From Gnetum montanum (Eukaryota; Streptophyta; Gnetopsida; Gnetales; Gnetaceae): 42,048 nt of DNA. Positions 9,822-19,517 of the stretch are shown here, piece after piece. The translations under genes and the position numbers were made by a program. Where the stretch lies: the NCBI GenBank assembly GCA_015680685.1, contig MNCI01005181.1:480645-522692 (forward strand), given 5' to 3'. The notes under the pieces were generated by a model that was not told the origin of the DNA, ran no database searches, and was given only the letters and a program-made list of their open reading frames with translations. Positions within the stretch are counted from its first letter, which is position 1. Each line of letters starts with the position of its first letter.

Positions 9822-9990
9822 GGGGAAACTCGGGGACTCGTTCCCCACTAAAGTAGGGTAACTCACTCAAATCATTTGTTCCCACTGTGCACGTTTCACG
9901 AAAACACTTTTTGTAACCTCAGTAGTCGCAAGGGAACTCAGGGAAAATTTCCCCGCTTACGTAGGGTAACTCACTTCGCTCGTTCCCCCC
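9822..9990 (-). repeat. Composite palindromic repeat, copy 2 (inverted)
   Basis: This is the reverse complement of the unit at 5041-5264. The GGGGAAC-type hairpin (9822-9846) is followed by AACTCACTCAAATCATTTGT, a TTTCACGAAAAC module, and a degraded second hairpin (9931-9954) with AACTCACTTCGCTCGTTCCC. Several positions differ, so the copies are not a recent duplication. Confidence 0.65.
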
Positions 9991-10407
9991 TTACACCCTT
10001 TGCAAACAAAACTAGCACTTTGGAAGCACATGCCCTCTCGTAAGAGCCCATTGGCTATGGGTGAAATCAACCCAATGATTAGTTGATGCCTTACCTTAGT
10101 AGTGAACAGGGGGAGGAACCTTAGTATATTACTTACGCAAGATAAATAGGAAGTACGTCACCGTGACATCTACTAAGGATGTCGGAAAGGGGGGATTATG
10201 TTCAATTAATAGTGTGTACATGTTCTTGGTTTATTCTCAAGTACAAGCGCTAGATGTATAGCTTCGAGAAAACCTTGGCTAAGTCGTTTGCTCCCATTCG
10301 GGTCCAAGAGTTCATTTTCAATGTGCTAGAAAGCTCGAGGCTATGTTTTTCAGGCATACCAGTGTATTTATATATGACATCTACTGTCGGCCCAGTATCA
10401 TAACAAA

Positions 10408-10821
10408 ATGTTCGACCATGACCGAAAGACCGGGTGGACTCTCAGGTTAATATGTAGCCTCCTGTTCCCCGAGAACTCAGATCTAATACCGAATTGCCAT
10501 TCACTTACTTTTGCAATGATAAATCGTATGGGTAAATGTTTCAAGAGAATATTCTATCTATATGTAGATAAGCTAACAACAGATCTGTTAAGTAGCTTAA
10601 TACTGCTGAGCGAGTTGGAGCGCGTACGGATGCCTAATAGCTGGTCGGGGGGTGGGATACACCAAATCTACGTTGTAAGTTGTGTGTTGTTTAATGCATC
10701 CACACACTCCACCAAATTTTTGTGTTTCATTATGGTTTTTTCTCATAAGGATTTCCAAATAGCTATTTATGATATGGATGATGCACATGGCCTTCTGCAG
10801 GTATCTGTTGATGTTTACTAA
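10408..10821 (+). CDS. Uncharacterised 137-codon open frame
   Basis: The longest open frame of the insert runs from ATG at 10408 to TAA. The predicted protein has a basic N-terminus (MFDHDRKTGWTLR), hydrophobic central stretches and a C-terminal IYDMDDAHGLL. I recognise no family and no organelle gene. A minus-strand frame overlaps it, and the surroundings are repeat-rich non-coding DNA, so it may be open by chance. Confidence 0.2.
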   Translation: MFDHDRKTGWTLRLICSLLFPENSDLIPNCHSLTFAMINRMGKCFKRIFYLYVDKLTTDLLSSLILLSELERVRMPNSWSGGGIHQIYVVSCVLFNASTHSTKFLCFIMVFSHKDFQIAIYDMDDAHGLLQVSVDVY

Positions 10822-10891
10822 CGACTGGCCCCCGTTGTGTTTAGTAGGGCTTTGAAGCTATAGTCTGAGCTACAATCTGAGGGGGACAATA

Positions 10892-11062
10892 GGTTACCAT
10901 GCTGCATTTCCATGAAATGTGCACTTATATCGCTTGCTTGCACCAGGGTCACTCTAGGGCTTTAGCTAGGGAACAACCCCTACGTGACCTTGGTCGTTTT
11001 CGCTATGCACATTTCATGGAAACGTAATACGGTAACCAAGGGAACTCGAGGACTCGTTCCCC
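10892..11062 (+). repeat. Nested fold-back element
   Basis: The outer arms GGTTACC...TTTCCATGAAATGTGCAC (10892-10925) and its near-perfect inverse (11005-11038) could form a stem of about 33 bp. Inside are AGGGTCAC and GTGACCTT arms enclosing GGGCTTTAGCTAGGGAAC. A GGAACTCGAGGACTCGTTCC palindrome (11041-11060) follows directly. All its modules occur separately elsewhere in the insert. Confidence 0.6.
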
Positions 11063-13125
11063 GCTCATGGACCATAGTCGCGGTTCCTCTTCTTAAGGAG
11101 AACAAAACTGTTTCACCCTTAGCACATCACAAAATGGATTGATTAGCCTCTTTGGCCTTCACCCAGGCCTCTAGTCGTTCAAGTGACTCTAACCCCCAGA
11201 TGATCAGCTTCTTATCATACTTTCAGAGGTACTGATAGATGGTACTCCATCCCTTGTGAAAGGGAACGTTGAGTTGCATCATGTTAAACTCTGTAAATAG
11301 CCATCGAATAAGCTTGGTGGCAGTGTGCTTGGAGGCATTTCTATTGTGTAGGCCTATATGATAATGGTACCCTTCGTCTTAATGCTCCTCATGTGCAATC
11401 CATATAATGGATTCGCATTGAAAGGTTTGTGTTAGTAACTGTATTACTACAGTTGGTTGGCTCTATGGGTCTATGCTCAACATGCGAGAGTGTAATCAAA
11501 ATATAGGGTCTAAGATGTTGTCTACTGCTTCATTGCATGTGAAGTAAGTTGTTAATGCTTTGGTGCATGATTGTTATCGTGCAATTATCCCCCTCAAAGA
11601 ATTGAGATCGTGTTCAGCCATTGCACTTTGTGCTCGGGCCTGGCATCTATAAGGACCGTGTATCATCATCCTACTATGGTAAAAAGCTCTAAGATTTCTT
11701 TCCAAAAGAATAAGGTTTCAACGATACGATTTCCCTAACCTTGGTATAGCGGGAAATCAGCCGTATCATGTTCTCCTTGTGTAGTTGGAGAGGTCGACAA
11801 ATCAGCCACCCCAGCTAAAGTCAATCTTCGCAAGATGCGCCTTCCCTTTGTGCAGCCACACTCCTTGCGCATAACTTTTTTTATTATCCCTCTCTTTGAA
11901 CCTATAGATGTGATTTTGTGCTTAGGTGTTCTAACCAGCAAGCTCCTTAAAATCCTGCACTGCTACCCTAAAGAAAATGCATATCTCTAATTAATTACAT
12001 TACAATCTACATAACCTTCGCACATGAGTTTTCTGCTCTACTCTGCTCTTTTCCTCATCAAATGTGTTATTTTATTTATCCATCCAAATTTGGGGCTTTC
12101 CCTAAAAGCCCTTTTATGCTCATCTATCCTCCCTTCCTTGGGTAAGCATCCAATTTTGCAAAAAAAGAGCAAGAGTCTGGTGTGTTCATTGTTTGAGCTA
12201 TACTGCACCTACATAATATTCATAAGAAGTGAACTTAGCGTGACAGCCCCCATATTGATCCCACCTGTAACCCTACAAAAGAGGAAGGTCGTCGTGTGCA
12301 TTGGGTGAGCTCCGTCTAGGTGCTAACCCCCATGGTGCCTGTACAGTTAGTCGTGTAAAGGTGTGGTTCGGTACTCATGTGTGGGTGAGCTGTATGTTGA
12401 GTGCTCACCCCTTCTGCGAGTACATGTGGTTCACACTGTGTCCCGTCATGTTGTACATGCGAAGTAAATGGGTAGCCTGCTTTCCTAGGGTAAGCTAATG
12501 CTAAGAAGGTTGGAGGTCTGTGAGCGCCGTGTGCGTGTTGAATGTCCCCTGCAAGTCCTCCCTAGGCAAAGAGGTGCCAGAGCCTCTACATGTACACGTA
12601 AGAATATGTGTTGCTGTGTTGGTATGGATGAGTGTTAAAAGGAGTATTGTACAAAGTGCAAAGCAGTGTAAGAGACAAGTGAAGGTCACAGTCCTTGTGA
12701 AGACGAAGCTGTAACCTCAGGTAGGGTACTAAAGAGCGAGTGAGCGTGGTTAGGTGTGCAGAGGATGGGAATCTGATGGTCCAAGTCTGTAGGCTGTGTT
12801 GTTGATCTAAAACAGTACAGCTCCCTAACCTGTAACTAAGAAGCGGACTAATAGTATAAAGAAAGGTAAGCCCGACTTATTTTTGTCTAACTAAGACGAG
12901 TGTCGGGCAAGTGTGATGTCCGTGAAGTGAGAGCTCTGCTCTTTCCGCGCGGCGTTGTTGGTTTTGGTTGTAATGCTAAGATGAATCCTATCGCTACCCC
13001 CGAAGTGTTCTGGGTTTGTGTGACCTGAGTGCATTTGTCTCTAGCCCCTAAGACAGGAACAAAAGTAAAAGCGTGCAACTAGGCTTGTGTGAATGAGAAC
13101 TTTGAGAACATATCTATAACAGTAA
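11063..13125. other. Insert segment with no recognised gene
   Basis: The minus strand at about 11130-11340 reads KHTATKLIRWLFTEFNMMQL and LESLERLEAWVKAKEAN with stops, which could be an unrecognised retroelement remnant. Several short frames (11735-11941 -, 12024-12308 +, 12301-12498 +) carry no known motif. Confidence 0.3.
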
Positions 13126-13128
13126 AAC

Positions 13129-13163
13129 TGGGTAACTCTGGGGTTGTTCCCCAGCTAAAGCCC
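13129..13163 (-). repeat. GGGCTTTAGC palindromic element
   Basis: On the minus strand it is GGGCTTTAGC-TGGGGAAC-AACCCC-AGAGTTACCC. It is related to the copies at 14229-14263 and 17815-17847 but has a different loop. Confidence 0.5.
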
Positions 13164-14228
13164 ATCTAGGAATTAAAGGTAAAAGTAATGAGTGCGCTAT
13201 ATCTCATCGGAGGTGAAGCTTGGTGAAGAAGCTAACCTCTGCAGCATTGGCTTGTGTGCATCCTTTCTGCGAGGTGTGTCTATGCCGGGTGAGCGTGTAA
13301 TAGTTTCTCACCCTACATTCCACATGCCCTAGTTGTCATTGTATACCTTCACTTAAAGTGTGGAGCCCCCTTGGGGGTAAGATTGTGTGGAGATCAAGAG
13401 GTCTATCACACCGTAGCTCTTCTCCCATGTATAGTAAAGGGGATCGTGTCGGGTAAGCCGTAAGCAAAAGCTAACCTTCCGTGTCCTACGAGGTCATGTG
13501 GCGCTTCCCCAGTATAAAGAGCCTATCATTGTTCTAGTAGTAGGGTTCGGTGTCAGGACCTATGAGAATCAGTGTCTAGCCCTGAGCCCGTCCTCGTGTA
13601 GCAAGCTGTGTTCTAGTGCTAAGCCTGAGAAGCAATCCACTCTATAATGTATCTAGAAAGGCTTGCTTTTTATAATGTATGTAGAACATTGTTGATCTAG
13701 CGAGTAGAATCGTGTATGTGGTAAGTATAGAAATCAAGGTTCAAGGGTGCCGTATCCTACCCAAGATTGCACCTTGCTAAGAAGGCATTCTCTGTAGTCC
13801 ATCCTCGCTTGCCTGCTTGCTGTTGGGCCATAGCAGTGTCAGCCCCGAACGTGTGTTCTCCCTACGTCTCGTTAACATCTGGTTCTAGGCATCTGCCTCC
13901 ACATAAATGCAAAAGCCAAAGTGTGAGTTAAAGATAGTTTAGCGCTTTGACAAGGGTAGATCAAGTAGCACACTTGTTTACATGAGGTTGAAAAGCTTAT
14001 TCTAGTATGTAGCAAAGGGTTGAAATAGTAACAGACGAAGGTAGGTAACGTTTCCTTGAAACTAGGAGTACCATGTGGGTAGCCTAGAAACACCACTATT
14101 TAGGAGGTAATAATAAAATAAGAGTATGTGTGTAACAAGAGTAGATGCCTTTAAAATCTAGGAGTTACTACCTATAGGAGGGAAGCAAGACAGAACATTA
14201 CTGGCTCAGTAACACGCAGCTAGCTAGA
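13164..14228. other. Insert segment with no recognised gene
   Basis: It contains a CCCCC-TT-GGGGG hairpin (13366-13377). A 74-codon minus-strand frame (13872-14096) begins MVFLGYPHGTPSFKET and has no family I can name. Confidence 0.3.
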
Positions 14229-14263
14229 GGGCTTTAGCGGGGAACGAGTCCCCAAGTTCCCCC
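14229..14263 (+). repeat. GGGCTTTAGC palindromic element
   Basis: GGGCTTTAGC is followed by GGGGAAC-GAGTCCCCAA-GTTCCCC, a 7-bp stem with a 10-nt loop. It is nearly identical to the copy that interrupts the protease at 17815-17847. Confidence 0.65.
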
Positions 14264-16756
14264 ACTTGCAATTATGAAATTGCATTGCATTGCATTGCAC
14301 CAGAGGGAGATTCTTTGACACATTTAGATACAGCACCAACATAATAGAAGCGTAGAGCAGGGGAAAGATTACGAGGTTCCCTACGGATACATANACCTTT
14401 CCATTAACCCACTAAATGGGCAGGATGGGAAAGAGAGACATCAGAGACTACAGATTGGGCCGGTTAGAAAAGTAAAAACCACATTCATATTTGAGATAAT
14501 CTAGTTAGGAGACTGTGCTCTACAGGCTTGGGCGGGGCTAGATGGTACATAGTTTCATACAGTAGTGCATACATTTATTGGACCCAAACTAGTCAACCAT
14601 GATAGACAGCGTAGGGGAGCGGGTAGGGAGCTGCATTAGGGTTTATAGCACAGGGTACACGACCTTGCCATGTTCAAAGAGCTTCTCCATTTAGTCTCAT
14701 GGGTTTGATAGTAGATTGAACCACTGACGTTAGCAACCTTTCGTTGGCAATTATATATGGAATTATGGGATATCAAGGACGGGCACCCTTCTTAGACGGA
14801 CGGACATAAAAGCATACTTCTACATAGAGTCATTTTTGTACTTTAGGATTGATAGGTTAAGTATGTAGTTTAATTACTGATATTTCTTAAGTAATCTAGA
14901 TAAAGCCTATAGGGTAGAAAGATAAGCCAGTCATACACTAGTTACAAGTCTAGTGAAACTCGCACCTTGATTTAATGATGGGTTAGCAACCTTGGTTACT
15001 TAAGCAATTAAGGGGAGGCTCCACGTTTGGGGGATGCAGCGGGGCATAGGAAAATGCTGGATTTAGTGGTATATTACCACGAATATAATATAATATAATA
15101 GAATAGAATCTCATATAAAAGGGACTAGTGGATTTCAATTATAAAAGGGACTAGTGGATTTCAATCGGTTTGAAAAAGATCACTTACTTTCTTTCACTGC
15201 CTGCAATGGCGAACTAGCCTGGTGGTTGGCTTGACATCGAGGGGAACTTCCCTTATGACTCTAACCCTAAGGCCAGCAACTTCCATTAAAACTGAAACTT
15301 ACAGGGTAGGAGAAAGAGAATCAAGACTAGCTAGAAGAGATTAGATAGGGGGCTAGCTATTGTAGGAAATTTGAAAGCTCTTTATAGTAGGGGGTCTTCT
15401 ATATTTTAGGTCTATTTTGAAATTCAATATCTATCTTACCTGCGCTTGCCTAAGGGACAGGGACCGCTGGACTAGGATTAGGATAGGTTTACACAAGGCC
15501 TTTCCTTAGCATTCCAATTAGATACCCTTTTAGATACTCTGCTACATCAACAGGGACGAAGGTACCTTCGATTAGAAGCCCATACATAAGGATAGGGACT
15601 TAGCTTAGGACTGCAGGAAAGAGGATAGCCACTAAGCTAGCTACTAGATATACATGCACTAAACAAGATATGGGAAAAGAATATTCTCTAAGAGAAAGAA
15701 GGACATCCATATTGGCTTACAGGGCAGGTTACCCTTACTCTTATGCTTGACTAGAAATTCTGCTTGTTTAGCTTGAAAGTACAATTGGAACTTCAAGGCT
15801 TTCAATGAAAGAGACTTCTAGATTGGCTTAAAAAAACGATAAAACATATTCTATTAATTATAGAAGAGGTCTTTCTTGATCCTGTAGAGGTAAAGATTAA
15901 GATAGATTGGAAGAGTTCTTTCTATTGCTAACGAAGTGCCCTACCCCCTACTTTAGAGATTTCTTGAAAGGCGTTGGTTGAGTGACTGCACTTGCCCCTT
16001 TGATTGCTGGATTTATTGACTTTTCCAGCTTCAAAGCCTACTGTTATAAGGATAACCCTTCGGTGGCTATAGAGAATGAGTTCTTTTTTTCCATACCTAG
16101 AATAAAACAAGATTGGAGGTGGGGACATAGAGAGTAGCAAAATAGGCCAAGGAGCTAGACTTGGAATGCATTTCCATCCCACGAATAGGGACATCCCTTT
16201 ATTCTATGCATAGAAGTTGAATCTTGCATTGGGTGATCTCAAGATCTCCACGTTATATAAAATAATGAATATGTATATGTATAACTCAAATGAAAGAGAA
16301 ACCATTTCATTTATGATGGCTGCTCATTAAGCGGTGTGATCTCTCTATCGCGACACTACTAAGGAAAAACCAACCTTCCCTACGAAACCTAGGTGCTAAG
16401 ATTGAAGCTGAAAAGCTAAATTGGGTGGGCGAGCAGATGGACTAACACATGGAGAGGGAAGGTTATGTCGTGAACTTGGCTTTGACAAAAAAGGATAAAG
16501 CCAACCCTAATTGATTAGAAGTTAATTAGGCTGACAAGACCATTCGACTGATAGGGAGATGTATCTAGGGAGAGTCAGGGGTACACCTTTGGATTCGAAG
16601 AACCCCAAGTTTTAAAGGATGGGAAACTTCTTTCGAAGAAGAAATGAAAAACAATCAGTATCGAATAAATAGTTAGTTTGTCGAATGAAGATAGAAGATA
16701 AGAGGCTAGGGCAGAGCCAAGAGCCTGATTAAATTGAACCACACTTTTGTTATTCA
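14264..16756. other. Insert segment with no recognised gene
   Basis: A TGCAT microsatellite lies at 14281-14300. The rest is fairly uniform DNA with scattered short frames (15928-16194 -, 16575-16757 -) without known motifs. There is one ambiguous base at 14394. Confidence 0.35.
15115..15165 (+). repeat. 26-bp tandem duplication
   Basis: ATAAAAGGGACTAGTGGATT plus TTCAAT occurs twice in a row (15115-15140 and 15141-15165), just after an ATAATATAAT run. Confidence 0.8.
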
Positions 16757-16957
16757 ATGCATCTTTTTACCCCTGCAGGAAAACTTATTGAACCCGTAGT
16801 TTTTCTTATTCTTTGGTTGGGAACTCTAGGCATGGTCCTCATGGCCATCCTTATTAGGGGCGAAAGCCGATCGAAGGAGACAGCAAGGAGGAAGGAACAC
16901 CTAGCAGAAGGCCTCAATTCTAAAAATCCAAGAGCCCACAGGTTGGGATATGGGTGA
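16757..16957 (+). CDS. Uncharacterised 66-codon frame with one membrane segment
   Basis: The frame begins MHLFTPAGKLIEP, has one strongly hydrophobic stretch (VVFLILWLGTLGMVLMAILI, about residues 14-33), and then a basic and acidic tail RGESRSKETARRKEHLAEG. That layout would suit a small single-pass membrane protein. I do not recognise it as any known mitochondrial or plastid subunit. No start signal or neighbour supports expression, so chance remains possible. Confidence 0.25.
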   Translation: MHLFTPAGKLIEPVVFLILWLGTLGMVLMAILIRGESRSKETARRKEHLAEGLNSKNPRAHRLGYG

Positions 16958-17099
16958 GGATCCAGCCTCCAAAGGTTGCAAGGATAGGGTTAGGATCCTC
17001 TGAGACCATGATGCACACTCAAAAGTGTCAATGGTTGAGAAAGATGGCAGCCTTGAAGAGGGCTTAGGCATCATAGAATCAAGCTTCTAGCCTGCAGGT

Positions 17100-17866
17100 C
17101 AAGATCCTTTGAAGACCCAAGCCAGCAAAAGTAGAAAAGGAGAGTGCTATTGAGGATGACAGCGAAACCAAGCGAGGAAAGGAACCAATGCCAGAAAGAG
17201 ATGATTGGTCGGAGGAGGAGACCAACTTCTTGGATGATGACGATGAGTTCGAGATCATCTTTAATAATGATCCACATGGAAAAGGAAGCCTAACCACTGG
17301 GTTATATAAAGAACTCATGGATTGCAACATGGTCTTTACATTGCCCATAGACTACATGGTCAAGTCAGGCCAAGAATCGAGTAGGCAGGGCGATGTGTTT
17401 GACGACACCTCCTCGGCGGTCGAGATGGTCATAGGGGACCGAAGTGACCAATAGGCCTCTAGACCCCTCCAGTCAGGTAAAGAACAAATCATCTTTGAGA
17501 AACCTCAACTAATACAGAGTAAACATCTCAAGCCTCTCTACATAAAGATTGGAATTAACGGCATTCCAATCAATAAGTTCTTGTTGATAATGGGGCTGCC
17601 ATAAACATTATACTTGTATTTATTTTAGAGGTCATAAATAAGTCTGAATCGGATTTCACTTCGACTGATGTGACTATATATGGTTTTGGGGGTAAATATT
17701 CAAAAGCCAAAGGCATGTTACCAGTTGATTTGCAAGTGGGGTCTCAAATTAGGATTGCTATGTTCTTTGTAATGGATGTGAAACATCCATCTTTTAATGC
17801 TTTATTGGGTAGGGCTTTAGCGGGGAACGAGTCCTCGAGTTCCCCCAATTGGATTCACCCGAACCT
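17100..17866 (+). pseudogene. Gypsy gag-pro linker and aspartic protease fragment
   Basis: An acidic linker (ERDDWSEEETNFLDDDDEFE, then ELMDCNMVFTLPIDYM, then GDVFDD) leads through a stop at 17452 into EQIIFEKPQLIQ and KHLKPLYIKIGINGIPINKFL. A one-base loss near 17583 shifts the frame just before the catalytic motif, which then reads VDNGAAINII (DNG in place of DSG or DTG). Next come TIYGFGGKYSKAKGMLPVDL, FFVMDVKHPSFNALLGR, a 33-nt insertion (17815-17847), and WIHPNLCV. This is the standard retropepsin layout of plant Ty3/gypsy elements. The fragment ends at the insert/E2 junction. No RT follows. Confidence 0.85.
17815..17847 (+). mobile_element. 33-nt palindromic element inserted in the protease
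   Basis: The inserted sequence is CTTTAGC-GGGGAAC-GAGTCCTCGA-GTTCCCC-CA. Removing exactly these 33 nt rejoins GGTAGGG to ATTGGATTC and restores codons for G-R-D-W-I, giving the conserved LLGRDWIHPN. The insertion is in frame (11 codons, no stop). Near-identical copies stand at 14229-14263 and, without the CTTTAGC part, at 5124-5148, 5241-5264 and 9822-9846. Confidence 0.75.
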
Positions 17867-17873
17867 GTGTGTT

Positions 17874-18230
17874 ACAACTAATTATCCTTAAATATGTCCT
17901 TTGGGCGATGATCAATTTCAAAAACATTTATGTGCTATTCGGCATGTACCCCTCCCCCATGACTAAGCTGAACACTCTGGGGTCAAGTAGGTTCAAACAG
18001 AATGAAAATCGGAGTACCAGCGAGCGAGTTATGGATATGAAAGCAAGGGATGCACAATTGCGAGTTGTAGATGATGTTGATTAGCACAGGGGGGTCACGT
18101 ATATATATTTTCATTGAAGTTAGGGCACTTAGAGAATGTATCAAATTTTTAATATTTGTTTGAAATTAAATGATGTAAAATAAGGACATTTGAATGATTG
18201 TTAAAGGGTTCTAGGGTAATTCAACTAGTT
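17874..18230 (-). other. E2 internal non-coding segment
   Basis: It aligns with 1-218 of E1 (reversed) and 30305-30520 plus about 30715-30770 of E3. Shared blocks include CCTCCCCCATGACTAAG at 17949-17965. No coding signal is seen. Confidence 0.7.
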
Positions 18231-18848
18231 NNNNNNNNNNNNNNNNNNNNNNNNNNNNNNNNNNNNNNNNNNNNNNNNNNNNNNNNNNNNNNNNNNNNNN
18301 NNNNNNNNNNNNNNNNNNNNNNNNNNNNNNNNNNNNNNNNNNNNNNNNNNNNNNNNNNNNNNNNNNNNNNNNNNNNNNNNNNNNNNNNNNNNNNNNNNNN
18401 NNNNNNNNNNNNNNNNNNNNNNNNNNNNNNNNNNNNNNNNNNNNNNNNNNNNNNNNNNNNNNNNNNNNNNNNNNNNNNNNNNNNNNNNNNNNNNNNNNNN
18501 NNNNNNNNNNNNNNNNNNNNNNNNNNNNNNNNNNNNNNNNNNNNNNNNNNNNNNNNNNNNNNNNNNNNNNNNNNNNNNNNNNNNNNNNNNNNNNNNNNNN
18601 NNNNNNNNNNNNNNNNNNNNNNNNNNNNNNNNNNNNNNNNNNNNNNNNNNNNNNNNNNNNNNNNNNNNNNNNNNNNNNNNNNNNNNNNNNNNNNNNNNNN
18701 NNNNNNNNNNNNNNNNNNNNNNNNNNNNNNNNNNNNNNNNNNNNNNNNNNNNNNNNNNNNNNNNNNNNNNNNNNNNNNNNNNNNNNNNNNNNNNNNNNNN
18801 NNNNNNNNNNNNNNNNNNNNNNNNNNNNNNNNNNNNNNNNNNNNNNNN
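18231..18848. other. Assembly gap of 618 N
   Basis: Sequence is unknown. By alignment with E3 it should hold the counterpart of about 30770-31644. Open frames that span it are artefacts of the N run. Confidence 0.95.
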
Positions 18849-19247
18849 CAAGTCCCCTTGATGTCACACCCTAATCATTTCCTCTTGGTCCATCCTTCTT
18901 CATTCAGGGTACAATGAACACAAAATTAATTTTAAGTTTTAAAAATGTAAAGAATATCATTGTACCCTCGAACAGAACCTCTTTATTTGTAGAATGGATG
19001 AATGGGTCTAATGGGCTTACTATTCCAAATAATTGATCATTCATGACTTAATAACATAAAACACACCTCAACCAATGATCCACATGAGTGTTTTATTCGT
19101 AGATGAGATTACTTACAAAAAATGTAAAAAGACAAAAACACAAACAGATAAAAAGATAAAACAAAAAGCTAAAAAACGAAAAACTGGAAAACAAAAAGTT
19201 GTAAAATCAAAGAAAATGAAAAAATCTTTATTAATCCTACTTGTTAT
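18849..19247 (-). other. E2 internal segment downstream of gag
   Basis: It aligns closely with 31645-32033 of E3, starting CAAGTCCCCTTGATGTCACA. An A-rich, low-complexity stretch (19115-19215) holds repeated AAAA-C and AAAA-G units. Non-coding. Confidence 0.7.
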
Positions 19248-19517
19248 TTAGAATGGGGATACCCCCCATAACTAATCGGTTGAGCATGGAAAGGATTAAT
19301 AAATGAAGGGTGAGGATCCTTGCATGTTGGAAATATTGGAACTAGTCAATACTTACCCCATTGGGGTTCACACACTTGATTATAATAAGCATAGTGGAAC
19401 ACTTTATATGATGTAGTTCCCAGATAACGAGTTGACCCACTATGATGTTTGGGACCGTTAGATGGTATGCAAGGATCAGGTTGTCGCTCTCCATGTCTGT
19501 GTTCATTGGGTTGCATG
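19248..19517 (-). pseudogene. E2 gag, C-terminal remnant
   Basis: From 19517 downward it reads MQPNEHRHGERQPDP, KHHSGSTRYLGTTSYK, AYYNQVCEPQWGKY, a stop, then PHPSFINPFHAQPISYGGYP. The same segment in E3 (32305-32034) reads IQPNEYRHGRQHPNP, KHHSGSTLYPRITSHK and so on, where it is the extreme C-terminus of gag. In E2 everything upstream is gone: the gag core, zinc-knuckle-like region and leader, about 1.84 kb by E3 coordinates. The fragment joins directly to the 5' end of the tRNA sequence. A frame reading through the tRNA into gag exists but is a by-product of the fusion. Confidence 0.8.

Larger units (their letters stand above)
3341..17873. other. Foreign 14.5-kb insert in E2, organelle-like (putative mitochondrial)
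   Basis: Similarity to E1 and E3 stops after 3340 and resumes at 17874 with ACAACTAATT. In uninterrupted E1 these points are separated by only about 22 nt (219-240), so the insert replaced a small piece of target and left no TSD. Its base composition is visibly less AT-rich than the flanks. It contains many GC-rich hairpins, short-repeat families, and gag and protease fragments of another gypsy element. Its texture recalls plant mitochondrial intergenic DNA, but no standard mitochondrial gene, rRNA or tRNA could be recognised. The organelle origin is therefore inference. Confidence 0.5.

Noticed and set aside
16757-16957. Plastid or mitochondrial small subunit (pet, psb or atp8 type)
   Set aside because: Neither the helix nor the tail matches any small organelle subunit I know.
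18198-18917. Long open frames across the N run
   Set aside because: They consist almost entirely of unknown residues; no sequence supports them.
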